Origin: an uncultured Thermoanaerobacteraceae bacterium
GTDB lineage: Bacteria > Bacillota > DSM-12270 > Thermacetogeniales > Thermacetogeniaceae
Length of the DNA stretch: 12,912 nucleotides
NCBI GenBank assembly: GCA_937914965.1
Contig: CALGIY010000187.1
Coordinates: 1-12,912, forward strand
Reading direction: 5' to 3'
The position numbers were made by a program, and so were the translations under genes. Under the pieces are notes generated by a model. That model was not told the origin of the DNA. It searched no databases and worked only from the letters and a program-made list of their open reading frames with translations. This document shows positions 5,829 through 12,912 of the stretch, piece by piece. Each line of letters opens with the position of its first letter. Within the stretch, counting starts at the first letter, position 1.

Positions 5829-6653
5829 TTGAGAAAGCGTTCCCCGTTTTATAAAAAATTCGGGGTGATCCTGGGTGTTGCGGTGATCTGCATTGCCTTG
5901 GCGCGCCTTACCTCTACTTTCACTGGGGGCATCTTTTTTAATGAACTGCTTGCTCCCGTGCAGGGAGGTATTATGAAGACCTGGCATAGGGCTAGTAACT
6001 CTTTTGAGTATATTGGGCATGCCCGTAAGATCAGCGCGGAGAATGACGACCTGCGCGAGCAGGTCCGGGAACTGACCTGGGATAATAACCGCCTGCAGGA
6101 GTGTGTTAAAGAAAACCAGCGGCTCCTTGATCTGCTTGACTTCAAAAAGCGCTATGCACAGCAGTATACCCTGCTGGGGGCAAGAGTAATCAGCCGTGCG
6201 CCCAATACTTTGTCCGGCATGATCGTGATCGACCGCGGTACCCAGGACGGTGTTCGGAAAGACATGGTCGCTGTATCCAATACCGGGCTGGTTGGACAGG
6301 TAATTGCAGTAGGGCCCCGTACTGCAGAAGTACTGCTGATCCTTGATCGGGAAGGAGCAGCCGGGGCCATCATTCAAGACACCCGGACACCAGGGGTTGT
6401 CGAGGGCACAAGTGAGGGGCCTGGTCTGTTAAGGATGGTTTCCCTTCCCTATGATGCTCATCTTCAAGTGGGAGAGCTCGTTGTTACCTCCGGGATGGGA
6501 GGAATTTTCCCTCCAGGATTACCGATCGGGGAAATTACTAAAATTGAGGGCGGCGGTCTCAATAAATATGCTGTTATTGAGCCATTTGTAGATTTTGACC
6601 GTTTGGAGGAGCTTTTTCTAATCACTGAAGTTCACAAGGTCCCGGAGAAATAG
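5829..6653 (+). CDS. mreC: Rod shape-determining protein MreC
   Basis: MreC is a bitopic protein that activates PBP2-RodA from the outer face of the membrane. From TTG 5829 it is 274 residues: basic N-terminus MRKRSPFYKK, one membrane helix (about 11-28), a coiled coil (about 66-105, ISAENDDLREQVREL and onward) that mediates dimerisation, and then the two beta-barrel-like domains with VIDRGTQDGVRKDM, NTGLVGQVIAV and VVTSGMGGIFPPGLPIG, which are characteristic of the family. The AGGG at 5817-5820 is 8 bases before the TTG. In-frame GTGs at 5808 and 5820 are alternatives; 5808 has no ribosome-binding site. A gap of 97 bases from mreB holds no clear promoter or terminator. Confidence 0.95.
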   Translation: MRKRSPFYKKFGVILGVAVICIALARLTSTFTGGIFFNELLAPVQGGIMKTWHRASNSFEYIGHARKISAENDDLREQVRELTWDNNRLQECVKENQRLLDLLDFKKRYAQQYTLLGARVISRAPNTLSGMIVIDRGTQDGVRKDMVAVSNTGLVGQVIAVGPRTAEVLLILDREGAAGAIIQDTRTPGVVEGTSEGPGLLRMVSLPYDAHLQVGELVVTSGMGGIFPPGLPIGEITKIEGGGLNKYAVIEPFVDFDRLEELFLITEVHKVPEK

Positions 6654-6655
6654 TG

Positions 6656-6676
6656 GTTAGTCGTTGGTCGTTGGAT
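6656..6676 (+). repeat. Short heptamer tandem repeat (about three copies)
   Basis: Just after the mreC stop there are three adjacent 7-base units: GTTAGTC (6656-6662), GTTGGTC (6663-6669) and GTTGGAT (6670-6676). The first two differ by one base and the third diverges in its last two bases. The array is very short, so it could be coincidental or a remnant of a longer repeat. Confidence 0.5.
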
Positions 6677-6777
6677 CTGACCAGAGTATGTAAATACAGG
6701 CGGAGTTAGGGTTGGGAGCTGCTTCAGGTATCTATATGAAATGGCTAGTCCGGCATCTGACATCAGGCATCTATTAT

Positions 6778-6786
6778 AGGGGAGGG
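6778..6786 (+). promoter_or_regulatory. Ribosome-binding site that sets the mreD start
   Basis: AGGGGAGGG ends 6 bases before the TTG at 6793. The earlier in-frame TTG at 6712 and ATG at 6736 lack a comparable site. Confidence 0.8.
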
Positions 6787-6792
6787 AATATT

Positions 6793-7329
6793 TTGCGAGA
6801 AAGAGGATGGCGTACCCTACTCATCATTTTCGCCTTTTTTCTTGCTTTAATCCTACAGACAACCATACTTCCCCTTTTACAGTTCAGGGGTACCATGCCT
6901 GATCTGCTGTTAATTCTGATCGTTTTTACAGCACTGTTCAGCAATGCCACTGTAGGCGGTGTGACAGGCTTTATTGTTGGTTTTATGCAGGATTTGGTCA
7001 TTTCTCGCTACCTGGGGCTTTGTGCTTTAAGCGGCTTGGTTACGGGTTATCTTGTGGGGGGATTGGAAGGAAAATTTTATAAAGAAAACCCCCTGGTGCC
7101 GGTTATGCTCGTTTTTTTCGGCACATTTCTTTTTAATGCTGTTTACTTTCTAGGGAGGGGGTTATGTGCTTCTACCCCCTTGGCTTTTGTTCAACTGGCC
7201 CGCACTACTTTAGTCGAAGCAGTGTATAATATTGTTTTAACCTTTTTATTTTACTATCCCTTAATGCGGATTTTTCATCGCATGAAAAGGTCCAAGGCGG
7301 ATAACTACCAAAATGGTTTCTACGGGTGA
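6793..7329 (+). CDS. mreD: Rod shape-determining membrane protein MreD
   Basis: MreD is a small polytopic membrane protein that works with MreC in controlling the elongasome. From TTG 6793 it has 178 residues, the usual family size. The sequence is almost entirely hydrophobic, with about five membrane spans. Family features are the ILQTTILPLL segment after the first helix, PDLLLILIVF, and GFMQDLVISRYLGL followed by GLVTGYLVGGLEG. An upstream TTG at 6712 would add 27 polar and basic residues that are atypical for MreD, and it has no ribosome-binding site, whereas AGGGGAGGG precedes 6793. The stop lies 6 bases before the mrdA start, indicating coupled expression. The 139 bases between mreC and this start hold a heptamer repeat but no clear promoter. 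Confidence 0.92.
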   Translation: MRERGWRTLLIIFAFFLALILQTTILPLLQFRGTMPDLLLILIVFTALFSNATVGGVTGFIVGFMQDLVISRYLGLCALSGLVTGYLVGGLEGKFYKENPLVPVMLVFFGTFLFNAVYFLGRGLCASTPLAFVQLARTTLVEAVYNIVLTFLFYYPLMRIFHRMKRSKADNYQNGFYG

Positions 7330-7335
7330 GCGAAG

Positions 7336-9546
7336 ATGATGGTTGATCGGAACCTAAAGAAAAAATATTTATTCTTACAATGGCTGACCATTGTTCTATT
7401 TGCTGTGCTTGCCTTCCGGTTGGTGACACTCCAACTTGTGGAGGCTGCTGTTTATCAGACCAAGGCAGATCAGAACCAGTTTCGCTTTTTGACTATCCAT
7501 GCACCCAGGGGAGATATTGTCGATAAAAATGGCAAGCCGCTGGCTGCCAACAAGATCGTGAACACAGTATCTATTGTCCGGCAGCAGGCTGATGCTGAAA
7601 CTCTTGATAAAACAATAAAAAACTTGGCAGCGCTCCTTGGTGATATCTATCCGGAAATTGATGCTAAATATATCAAAAAGCTCATGGATGATCACAGCGG
7701 GCGCTCTTACGAGCCTGTAATCATCAAAAGAGATATCCCTATTGAGGTTGTGGCTCGCTTAGAAGAGAGAAGACGAGATTTTCCCGGTGTAGTTATCGGA
7801 AAGGAAATGGTGCGTTATTACCCCGAAGCAACCTTGGCCAGCCATCTCCTCGGCCACATCGGGGAGATCAGTGAGGAAGAATTAAAGAAACAAGGAGATG
7901 TTTACAAACAGGGCGATCTTGTCGGCAGGTTTGGGTTGGAGGCCCAATATGAACAATATCTGCGCGGTAAAAACGGTTTTAATCAGGTGGAGGTAGATGT
8001 CAACGGGCGGCCTATCCCCAACAAGAACTTGATTAAAGTGGATCCAGAGCAGGGGAACAACCTGGTCTTGACGATAGACTATGATTTGCAGAAGACATTG
8101 GAAGAGAGTATGGATAAGTCCCTTGCTGATCTCAAAAAAAGTGCAGGTTCTGCGGTGGTCTTTGATGCGCGAACCGGAGCCATCCTGGCTATGGTCAGCC
8201 GCCCAGGATTCGATCCCAATGACCTGGTGCCCCCGGATTCAACAACAGCCGTGCAAGAGTACCTAAACCCTGGGACTGGAAAGAAGTCGGTTATGCAAAA
8301 CCGAGCTATCAGCGCCAAGTATCCACCTGGGTCGACCTTTAAACCGGTTACTGCGGTGGCTGCCTTGGATTCCGGGAAGATGACCCCGTCAGATACGGTT
8401 AACTGCCGTGGTTATGTGCCCTACTATCCCACAACGAAATGTACTGCCAGCCATGGTGCAGTGAACCTTTCCCGGGCGATGGCTGTATCCTGTAACATTT
8501 ATTTTATTGAAGCGGGCAGGCGTGCCGGAATCGATATACTTTCTAAATACATCCATGAGTTAGGTTTGGATGAGAAAACCGGGGTCGACCTGCCTGGTGA
8601 GATCGCCGGGAATACATCTAACCCCGAGAAAAAGAAAGCAGATAATTTGCCATGGCTGGATAAAAAGTATAAGGAAAAGCAGGATGAAATCGAAAAGAAG
8701 TACGATCGCTTGCTCAAAGACGCCAAAGGTGACCAGGAGAAGCGAGATCTCCTCTTCAACAAGAAGGATGAGCAGCGAGTTTTGAAGAGTTGGTACCAGA
8801 TTCAATACAACGAATATGTTAAGTGGCTGCCCAGGGATACCTACTTTATGGCCTTTGGTCAGGGGGCCAATGAGTTCACACCGATCGGGCTTGCTAATTA
8901 CGCAGCAACCATAGCCAACGGTGGCAAGCTGATGCGCCCCTACCTGGTAGAGCGGGTTGAATCACCAGATGGCAAGGTTATTGCCGAGTTTGGGCCTCAC
9001 CAAATACGCAAGACCGATATTTCTGAAAAGACTCTGGCCCAGGTACGGGAGGCGATGACGAAAGTGTGCGAACCCGGGGGAACGGGTTACTCGCTCTTTA
9101 AGGACTTTCCGTTTAAGGTGGCTGCCAAAACAGGAACTGCGCAGTCAGGCTGGCAGAAAGACAGCCAGGGGAGAGAAATCTATCATGGTGTTTTCATCAC
9201 CTTTGCCCCGGCTGATAACCCGGAGATCGTTTTCGCCGGGATTATTGAGGAAGGATATCACGGTTCAACATCTGCTGGGCCTATTTCCAGAGAGGTATTC
9301 AAAGAATACTTTGGGCTGAACAAAGAGATCAAGAAGCAAGCCCCCAAGACCGCTGTACCAAATACATCCCGGCCACAGACTGCTGCTTCGAATACCAAAA
9401 AGCCGTCGTCCGAGACGCAGTCGTCTAAACCCACTCCTTCGGCGGAGCCACCGAAGCCTCAAACGGGGGATAATGGTGGTACCGAAGAGGCGACCCCGGA
9501 TGATGGGGGAGGCCCCCCTCCTGAGGAAACCGGACCTACTGATTAG
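7336..9546 (+). CDS. mrdA: Elongasome penicillin-binding protein 2 (class B transpeptidase)
   Basis: PBP2 cross-links peptidoglycan made by RodA during cell elongation. It is 736 residues with an N-terminal membrane anchor (about 11-33), a PBP-dimer domain beginning IHAPRGDIVDKNG (54-66), and a transpeptidase domain with SxxK = S333-T-F-K336, SxN = S385-C-N387 and KTGT (598-601). All catalytic motifs are intact. Two oddities stand out. A highly charged, Lys/Glu-rich and probably coiled-coil insert (about 429-495) sits between SxN and FGQGANEFTP, where many PBP2s have a short WKK...WYPGD linker. The C-terminus (about 663-736) is a disordered Pro/Ser/Thr tail ending in Gly/Pro/acid-rich sequence. 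Either ATG 7336 or ATG 7339 could start it; GGGTGAG (7324-7330) is upstream. Downstream of mreD and on the same transcript as mreBCD. Confidence 0.96.
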   Translation: MMVDRNLKKKYLFLQWLTIVLFAVLAFRLVTLQLVEAAVYQTKADQNQFRFLTIHAPRGDIVDKNGKPLAANKIVNTVSIVRQQADAETLDKTIKNLAALLGDIYPEIDAKYIKKLMDDHSGRSYEPVIIKRDIPIEVVARLEERRRDFPGVVIGKEMVRYYPEATLASHLLGHIGEISEEELKKQGDVYKQGDLVGRFGLEAQYEQYLRGKNGFNQVEVDVNGRPIPNKNLIKVDPEQGNNLVLTIDYDLQKTLEESMDKSLADLKKSAGSAVVFDARTGAILAMVSRPGFDPNDLVPPDSTTAVQEYLNPGTGKKSVMQNRAISAKYPPGSTFKPVTAVAALDSGKMTPSDTVNCRGYVPYYPTTKCTASHGAVNLSRAMAVSCNIYFIEAGRRAGIDILSKYIHELGLDEKTGVDLPGEIAGNTSNPEKKKADNLPWLDKKYKEKQDEIEKKYDRLLKDAKGDQEKRDLLFNKKDEQRVLKSWYQIQYNEYVKWLPRDTYFMAFGQGANEFTPIGLANYAATIANGGKLMRPYLVERVESPDGKVIAEFGPHQIRKTDISEKTLAQVREAMTKVCEPGGTGYSLFKDFPFKVAAKTGTAQSGWQKDSQGREIYHGVFITFAPADNPEIVFAGIIEEGYHGSTSAGPISREVFKEYFGLNKEIKKQAPKTAVPNTSRPQTAASNTKKPSSETQSSKPTPSAEPPKPQTGDNGGTEEATPDDGGGPPPEETGPTD

Positions 9547-9583
9547 AGAATTTGTCAAAGTAGAGTATAAAAAGCTGGAAAAT

Positions 9584-9609
9584 AGAGGAATATTTTGCTC
9601 CTTTTTATT
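9584..9609 (+). terminator. Weak terminator-like hairpin after mrdA
   Basis: AGAGGA (9584-9589) pairs with TCCTTT (9599-9604, one G-T wobble) around a 9-base loop, followed by TTATT. The stem is short and AT-rich and uses part of the T-run, so at best it is an attenuator between mrdA and minC. Confidence 0.25.
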
Positions 9610-9689
9610 AAGGTAAAGCAGGAATAAAAAAGCAGCAGATAGAAAACATGTATCGAAAGAAGTGGGATTGGAGGGAACAGCATTCGGGC

Positions 9690-10562
9690 ATGGAGGATCT
9701 TGTAACAATCAAAGGTAAACGCTCTGGCCTGATCATTGTGCTGGATCCAGCAGGGGATTTTCAAGTAGTCCTGGACCGTTTTGCAGAAAAACTCCGACAG
9801 GTGAACAGCTTTTTAGAGGGGTCTACCGTTAGCATCGATATTGGCACAAGGGCTATTGACTCATTACAGCTGGCAGCCTTGGAGCAGATTCTCATATCCC
9901 ACAAGCTGCACCTGCGTCGTATTTTGGCAGGGAATACAGGGAAGGACCAGGGGGTGAATAGATTGGTTCAGGAGGCGAAAGAGGCGGTATCCTGGAAGAC
10001 ACGGAGAAAGAGGAAAGGCAAAAAAGCTAAGGATCAGGTTGATGTGGTTGTGGATGTACAGGATGAGACAGCTGCAGCAGAGGTTTCCCAGACCGTAGAG
10101 CCCGATGCTGAAGTTAGGGAAGAAAAAGAGGATATTCCGGTAATTCGTTATATCCCGGTACGCCAAAACCGAGACGATATTATTTCTCAGGAGCAGACTA
10201 TTCTGGTACAGCGCACTATCCGCTCAGGCCAGCGGGTTTTCTACCCGGGGAATGTGGTGGTGCTGGGAGATGTTAACCCAGGTGGAGAAGTGATAGCCGG
10301 GGGTAATATCATCGTCATGGGTGCTTTTCGGGGAATAGCCCACGCCGGGGCGCTAGGTAAGGAGGATGCAATAGTTGCTGCACTGCGGTTGGAACCTTCA
10401 CAACTGCGTATTGCCGGGTATATTACCCGGGCACCGGAAGGGGATTTCTCAAACCCTTATCAGCCGGAGATAGCAAGAGTCCAGGATGGGATCGTAATTA
10501 TTGAGCAGTACCAACCCGGCTATGACCGGCATCACAGGGGAGATCATAAAGGGGGAGCTTAA
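9690..10562 (+). CDS. minC: Septum site-determining protein MinC
   Basis: MinC inhibits FtsZ ring assembly away from mid-cell after recruitment by MinD. From ATG 9690 it is 290 residues, opening MEDLVTIKGKRSGLIIVLDP, the normal MinC start. ATG 9648 would add 14 residues without a ribosome-binding site; GGAGGG at 9670-9675 is between the two but rather far from 9690. The N-terminal FtsZ-inhibiting domain covers about 1-95. The C-terminal beta-helix (about 168-275) has RTIRSGQRVFYPGNVVVLGD, GGEVIAGGNIIVMG and RGIAHAGALG, the dimerisation and MinD-binding region. Between them lies an unusually long linker of about 70 residues (about 98-167), first strongly basic (TRRKRKGKKAK) and then acidic, making the protein clearly longer than typical MinC (about 220-235). 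The stop abuts minD. Confidence 0.93.
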   Translation: MEDLVTIKGKRSGLIIVLDPAGDFQVVLDRFAEKLRQVNSFLEGSTVSIDIGTRAIDSLQLAALEQILISHKLHLRRILAGNTGKDQGVNRLVQEAKEAVSWKTRRKRKGKKAKDQVDVVVDVQDETAAAEVSQTVEPDAEVREEKEDIPVIRYIPVRQNRDDIISQEQTILVQRTIRSGQRVFYPGNVVVLGDVNPGGEVIAGGNIIVMGAFRGIAHAGALGKEDAIVAALRLEPSQLRIAGYITRAPEGDFSNPYQPEIARVQDGIVIIEQYQPGYDRHHRGDHKGGA

Positions 10563-11363
10563 ATGGGTGAAGGTTATGTTGTTACTTCGGGTAAGGGTGG
10601 AGTAGGAAAAACAACCACCACTGCTAATATCGGTACCGCACTAGCTATGTTGGGATATCGGGTGGTGCTGGTAGATGCTGACATTGGACTGCGTAATCTT
10701 GATGTGGTTTTAGGGCTGGAAAACAGAATCGTTTATGATTTGGTGGATGTGGCTGAAGGGCGCTGTCGGCTGAGACAGGCACTGATCCGGGACCGCCGCC
10801 TTGAGGGTCTTTATCTCTTACCCGCTGCCCAAACCAAGGACAAAACAGCGATTAGCCCTGACCAGATGAAGGAACTTTGTGCAGAGATCAAAAAAGAGTG
10901 CGATTTTGTTTTTATGGACTGCCCGGCCGGGATTGAACAGGGGTTTCGGAATGCCACTGCTGGTGCAGAAAAAGCCATAGTAGTCACAACACCCGAGGTG
11001 GCTGCAGTGCGGGACGCAGACCGCATTATCGGCCTTTTGGAAGCATCGGATATCAGGTCCCCTCTCCTGGTTATCAACAGAATTCGTCCCCGGATGGTAA
11101 GGATGGGGGATATGCTGGATGTCAACGATGTAATTGAGCACTTGGCTATCGAGCTATTAGGTATTGTACCTGATGATGAGTTGATCATTACCTCAACTAA
11201 CAGAGGTGAACCGGCGGTTTTAAACTCTAATTCAAAAGCTGGACAGGCTTACCGCAATATTGCACGTCGGGTCGCGGGAGAAGACGTGCCCTATATGGAT
11301 CTCGAAAATGGGGAAGGTTTTATAGAACGTATTCGGCGCATGCTAGGACTTCGCACGGGTTGA
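10563..11363 (+). CDS. minD: Septum site-determining ATPase MinD
   Basis: MinD is a ParA/MRP-type ATPase that dimerises on the membrane with ATP, recruits MinC, and is released by MinE. It is 266 residues. The deviant Walker A GKGGVGKTT (10-18) has the signature Lys11 and the P-loop Lys16. VDADIGLRNLDVVLGL (37-52) is the switch I/A' region, and FMDCPAGIEQGF is the Walker B/switch II segment. The C-terminal FIERIRRMLGLRTG (about 253-266) is the amphipathic membrane-targeting helix. The ATG at 10563 directly follows the minC stop codon and has AAAGGGGGAG (10548-10557 area) at ideal spacing, so translation is coupled to minC. Together with minE it forms an oscillator-type Min system rather than the DivIVA-only type. 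Confidence 0.98.
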   Translation: MGEGYVVTSGKGGVGKTTTTANIGTALAMLGYRVVLVDADIGLRNLDVVLGLENRIVYDLVDVAEGRCRLRQALIRDRRLEGLYLLPAAQTKDKTAISPDQMKELCAEIKKECDFVFMDCPAGIEQGFRNATAGAEKAIVVTTPEVAAVRDADRIIGLLEASDIRSPLLVINRIRPRMVRMGDMLDVNDVIEHLAIELLGIVPDDELIITSTNRGEPAVLNSNSKAGQAYRNIARRVAGEDVPYMDLENGEGFIERIRRMLGLRTG

Positions 11364-11365
11364 TC

Positions 11366-11370
11366 GGAGG
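11366..11370 (+). promoter_or_regulatory. Ribosome-binding site that sets the minE start
   Basis: GGAGG lies 8 bases before the GTG at 11379 but only 2 bases before the ATG at 11373. The spacing favours the GTG. Confidence 0.7.
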
Positions 11371-11378
11371 AGATGCAA

Positions 11379-11654
11379 GTGATAGAACTGCTGCAACGTA
11401 TCTTTGGCAGGCAGACCTCTAAATCAAGCAAAAATGTTGCACAAGAAAGACTACGACTTGTGCTGATGCATGATCGACTGGATCTGTCCCCACAATTGTT
11501 GGAGGATTTGCGGACAGATCTCCTCAATGTCATCAAAGAGTATATGGTAATCGATGAGGGATCGATGGATATTGACCTTGATCACGACAAGGAGTGTGTG
11601 GCTCTAGTGGCCAATATCCCGGTGGTTAGAATGAAGAGGCTGCCCAGTAACTAA
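11379..11654 (+). CDS. minE: Cell division topological specificity factor MinE
   Basis: MinE stimulates MinD ATPase and drives pole-to-pole oscillation. From GTG 11379 it is 91 residues. The N-terminal MIELLQRIFGRQ fits the membrane-binding helix, NVAQERLRLVLMHDR (about 19-33) is the anti-MinCD helix/beta segment, and the C-terminal part (about 37-85) is the topological-specificity dimerisation domain with LRTDLLNVIKEYM and HDKECVALVANIPV. ATG 11373 adds two residues but is only 2 bases from GGAGG, so I prefer GTG. It lies 15 bases after minD and completes the minCDE set. Confidence 0.95.
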   Translation: MIELLQRIFGRQTSKSSKNVAQERLRLVLMHDRLDLSPQLLEDLRTDLLNVIKEYMVIDEGSMDIDLDHDKECVALVANIPVVRMKRLPSN

Positions 11655-11757
11655 AAATGATCTTTCTGCCCTTGATCTTCCTGTCCGGAAGTAATAGACG
11701 GCACCTTGTTTATGGATTATCATTATAAGTAAATTCGGTACAGGGGGAGAGGCGGAG

Positions 11758-12888
11758 TTGTTCAACAAGAACTCACTAAAAAATCTTGATTACATATTGA
11801 TTGCAGATATATTAATTATTATGGGTTTGAGCCTTTTCGTCCTGAGCAGTGCCACTGTCAATATAGCCTCAGACCCCCTGTTCTTTGTGAAAAAACACCT
11901 CTTTTCCATTGGGCTGGGGGTTGTTTGCGCGATTATTATTATTGCCTTTGATTATTCGATACTGCTTAAGTACTATCACTATATCTATGGTCTCACTATT
12001 ATTTTGCTTCTCGTTGTACAGGCTAGAGGCTTTGCTTCACATGGGGCGCAGCAGTGGATTTCTCTTGGTCCCTTTGTTCTCCAGCCCTCAGAGATTGCAA
12101 AAGTCATGATGATCATTTGCTTTGCCTCCTTTCTTGTGAAGAGGCAGGGCGAGATGAAAACTCTTAAAGATTTACTGCCTCCTGTTGCCTATTTTTCTGT
12201 ACCTTTATTGTTAATTCTTGCCCAGTCTGACCTGGGTACAGCTCTTGTCTTCCTGGCCATCCTCTTTGGCATGCTCTACATTGCTGGAGCAAACTCAAAG
12301 CTGTTGTTGGGTATCATAGTTACAGGGCTGTCTGTGGCGGTTATTGCAATAGCCCTGCACCTATCTCCCCTACAATTACCGCTACCCTTGAAGGACCATC
12401 AGATCAATCGCTTGATTGTTTTTATAGATCCCTACCAAGATCCACATGGTACGGGTTGGAACATTATCCAGTCACTGGTGGCCATTGGTTCCGGGGGTCT
12501 TTGGGGGAAGGGGCTTTACCACGGTACCCAGGTGCAGTTGAACTTTTTACCGGAGCACCACACCGACTTCATCTTTTCTGTAGTGGGGGAAGAACTAGGT
12601 TTTGTGGGAACGGGGTTTGTACTACTGTTGTATTTTTGTTTGATTTCGCGGTCCATCCGGGTTGCGTTTCGAGCCCGGGATTTATATGGGAGACTTATAG
12701 TTGGTGGGGTTACTTGCATGTGGCTTTTTCACATCTTTGAGAATATCGGGATGACGATAGGATTGATGCCTGTTACCGGGATACCTCTGCCTTTTTTGAG
12801 TTATGGTGGCAGTTTCATGCTTACTAATTTGATCGCAGTTGGGCTTATTTTAAATGTCCAGGTGCACAGGGAAAACTTGTTGTTCTAG
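11758..12888 (+). CDS. rodA: SEDS peptidoglycan glycosyltransferase RodA
   Basis: RodA polymerises lipid II into glycan strands for lateral wall growth, in complex with PBP2, whose gene lies upstream. It is 376 residues with about ten membrane helices. SEDS features are LSSATVNIASDPLFFVKKHL (29-48), VLQPSEIAKVMMI (107-119), DPHGTGWNIIQSLVAIGSGG (228-247), QLNFLPEHHTDFIFSVVGEE (260-279) with the conserved external Asp270, and VTGIPLPFLSYGG (339-351). The HTDFIF and QLNFLPE forms favour RodA over FtsW; the final SYGGSF replaces the commoner SYGGSS. The TTG at 11758 has AGGGGGAG (11742-11749) 8 bases upstream. About 100 bases separate it from minE; that gap holds a small CTTCC/GGAAG hairpin but no clear promoter. 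The remaining 24 bases of the window show nothing. Confidence 0.95.
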   Translation: MFNKNSLKNLDYILIADILIIMGLSLFVLSSATVNIASDPLFFVKKHLFSIGLGVVCAIIIIAFDYSILLKYYHYIYGLTIILLLVVQARGFASHGAQQWISLGPFVLQPSEIAKVMMIICFASFLVKRQGEMKTLKDLLPPVAYFSVPLLLILAQSDLGTALVFLAILFGMLYIAGANSKLLLGIIVTGLSVAVIAIALHLSPLQLPLPLKDHQINRLIVFIDPYQDPHGTGWNIIQSLVAIGSGGLWGKGLYHGTQVQLNFLPEHHTDFIFSVVGEELGFVGTGFVLLLYFCLISRSIRVAFRARDLYGRLIVGGVTCMWLFHIFENIGMTIGLMPVTGIPLPFLSYGGSFMLTNLIAVGLILNVQVHRENLLF

Positions 12889-12912
12889 TTATATTCATCC
12901 ATTTACGGCCAT

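Noticed and set aside
11683..11697. CTTCC/GGAAG hairpin after minE as terminator
   Set aside because: Only 5 bp and not followed by a T-run.

Overview
The window reads as a chromosomal segment of a Gram-positive, spore-former-like member of the Clostridia (Desulfotomaculum/Pelotomaculum-type Peptococcales is my best guess, from gene order and protein flavour rather than a database match). Every convincing gene is on the + strand. GC content looks moderate, and GTG and TTG starts are common. No insertion sequence, CRISPR array, tRNA or rRNA was seen.

Layout. The 3' part of a DUF1638 gene (1-526) ends at a clear intrinsic terminator (555-586). A gene-free stretch of about 330 bases follows. 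It holds two candidate promoters, one closely resembling a sigma-H promoter, and then a structured leader RNA directly in front of folC (859-2199). A second copy of the same RNA architecture lies between folC and rex (2378-3019). Next come a small DUF4321 membrane protein, maf, radC, the elongasome genes mreB-mreC-mreD-mrdA(PBP2), the division-site genes minC-minD-minE, and rodA. Except for rodA, which follows a gap of about 100 bases, the genes from maf onward are closely spaced or overlapping, as expected for long shared transcripts.

How the genes work together. MreB, MreC, MreD, PBP2 and RodA are the core of the rod complex that inserts lateral wall peptidoglycan: RodA is the glycosyltransferase, PBP2 the transpeptidase, and MreBCD the scaffold. 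MinCDE places the division septum. Maf is a nucleotide pyrophosphatase also linked to division control. FolC makes polyglutamylated folates, and Rex is the NADH/NAD+ sensing repressor of fermentative and anaerobic metabolism.

Main discovery. The leaders of folC (729-851) and rex (2238-2371) share one architecture. In order it is: a 10-nt perfect palindrome, a conserved purine-rich strand (AAGGRAGGTG), five variable bases, then a four-way junction. The closing stem is CCTG-Y-GTTTCC paired with GGARACCAGG, and three arms abut with at most one unpaired junction base. The two copies differ by several compensatory base-pair changes. In both, the 3' strand of the closing stem contains the Shine-Dalgarno sequence of the next gene, whose GTG or TTG start codon lies 6-7 nt further on. 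A competing hairpin could release it. I do not recognise this as a known riboswitch class. It is the strongest candidate here for an undescribed cis-regulatory RNA.
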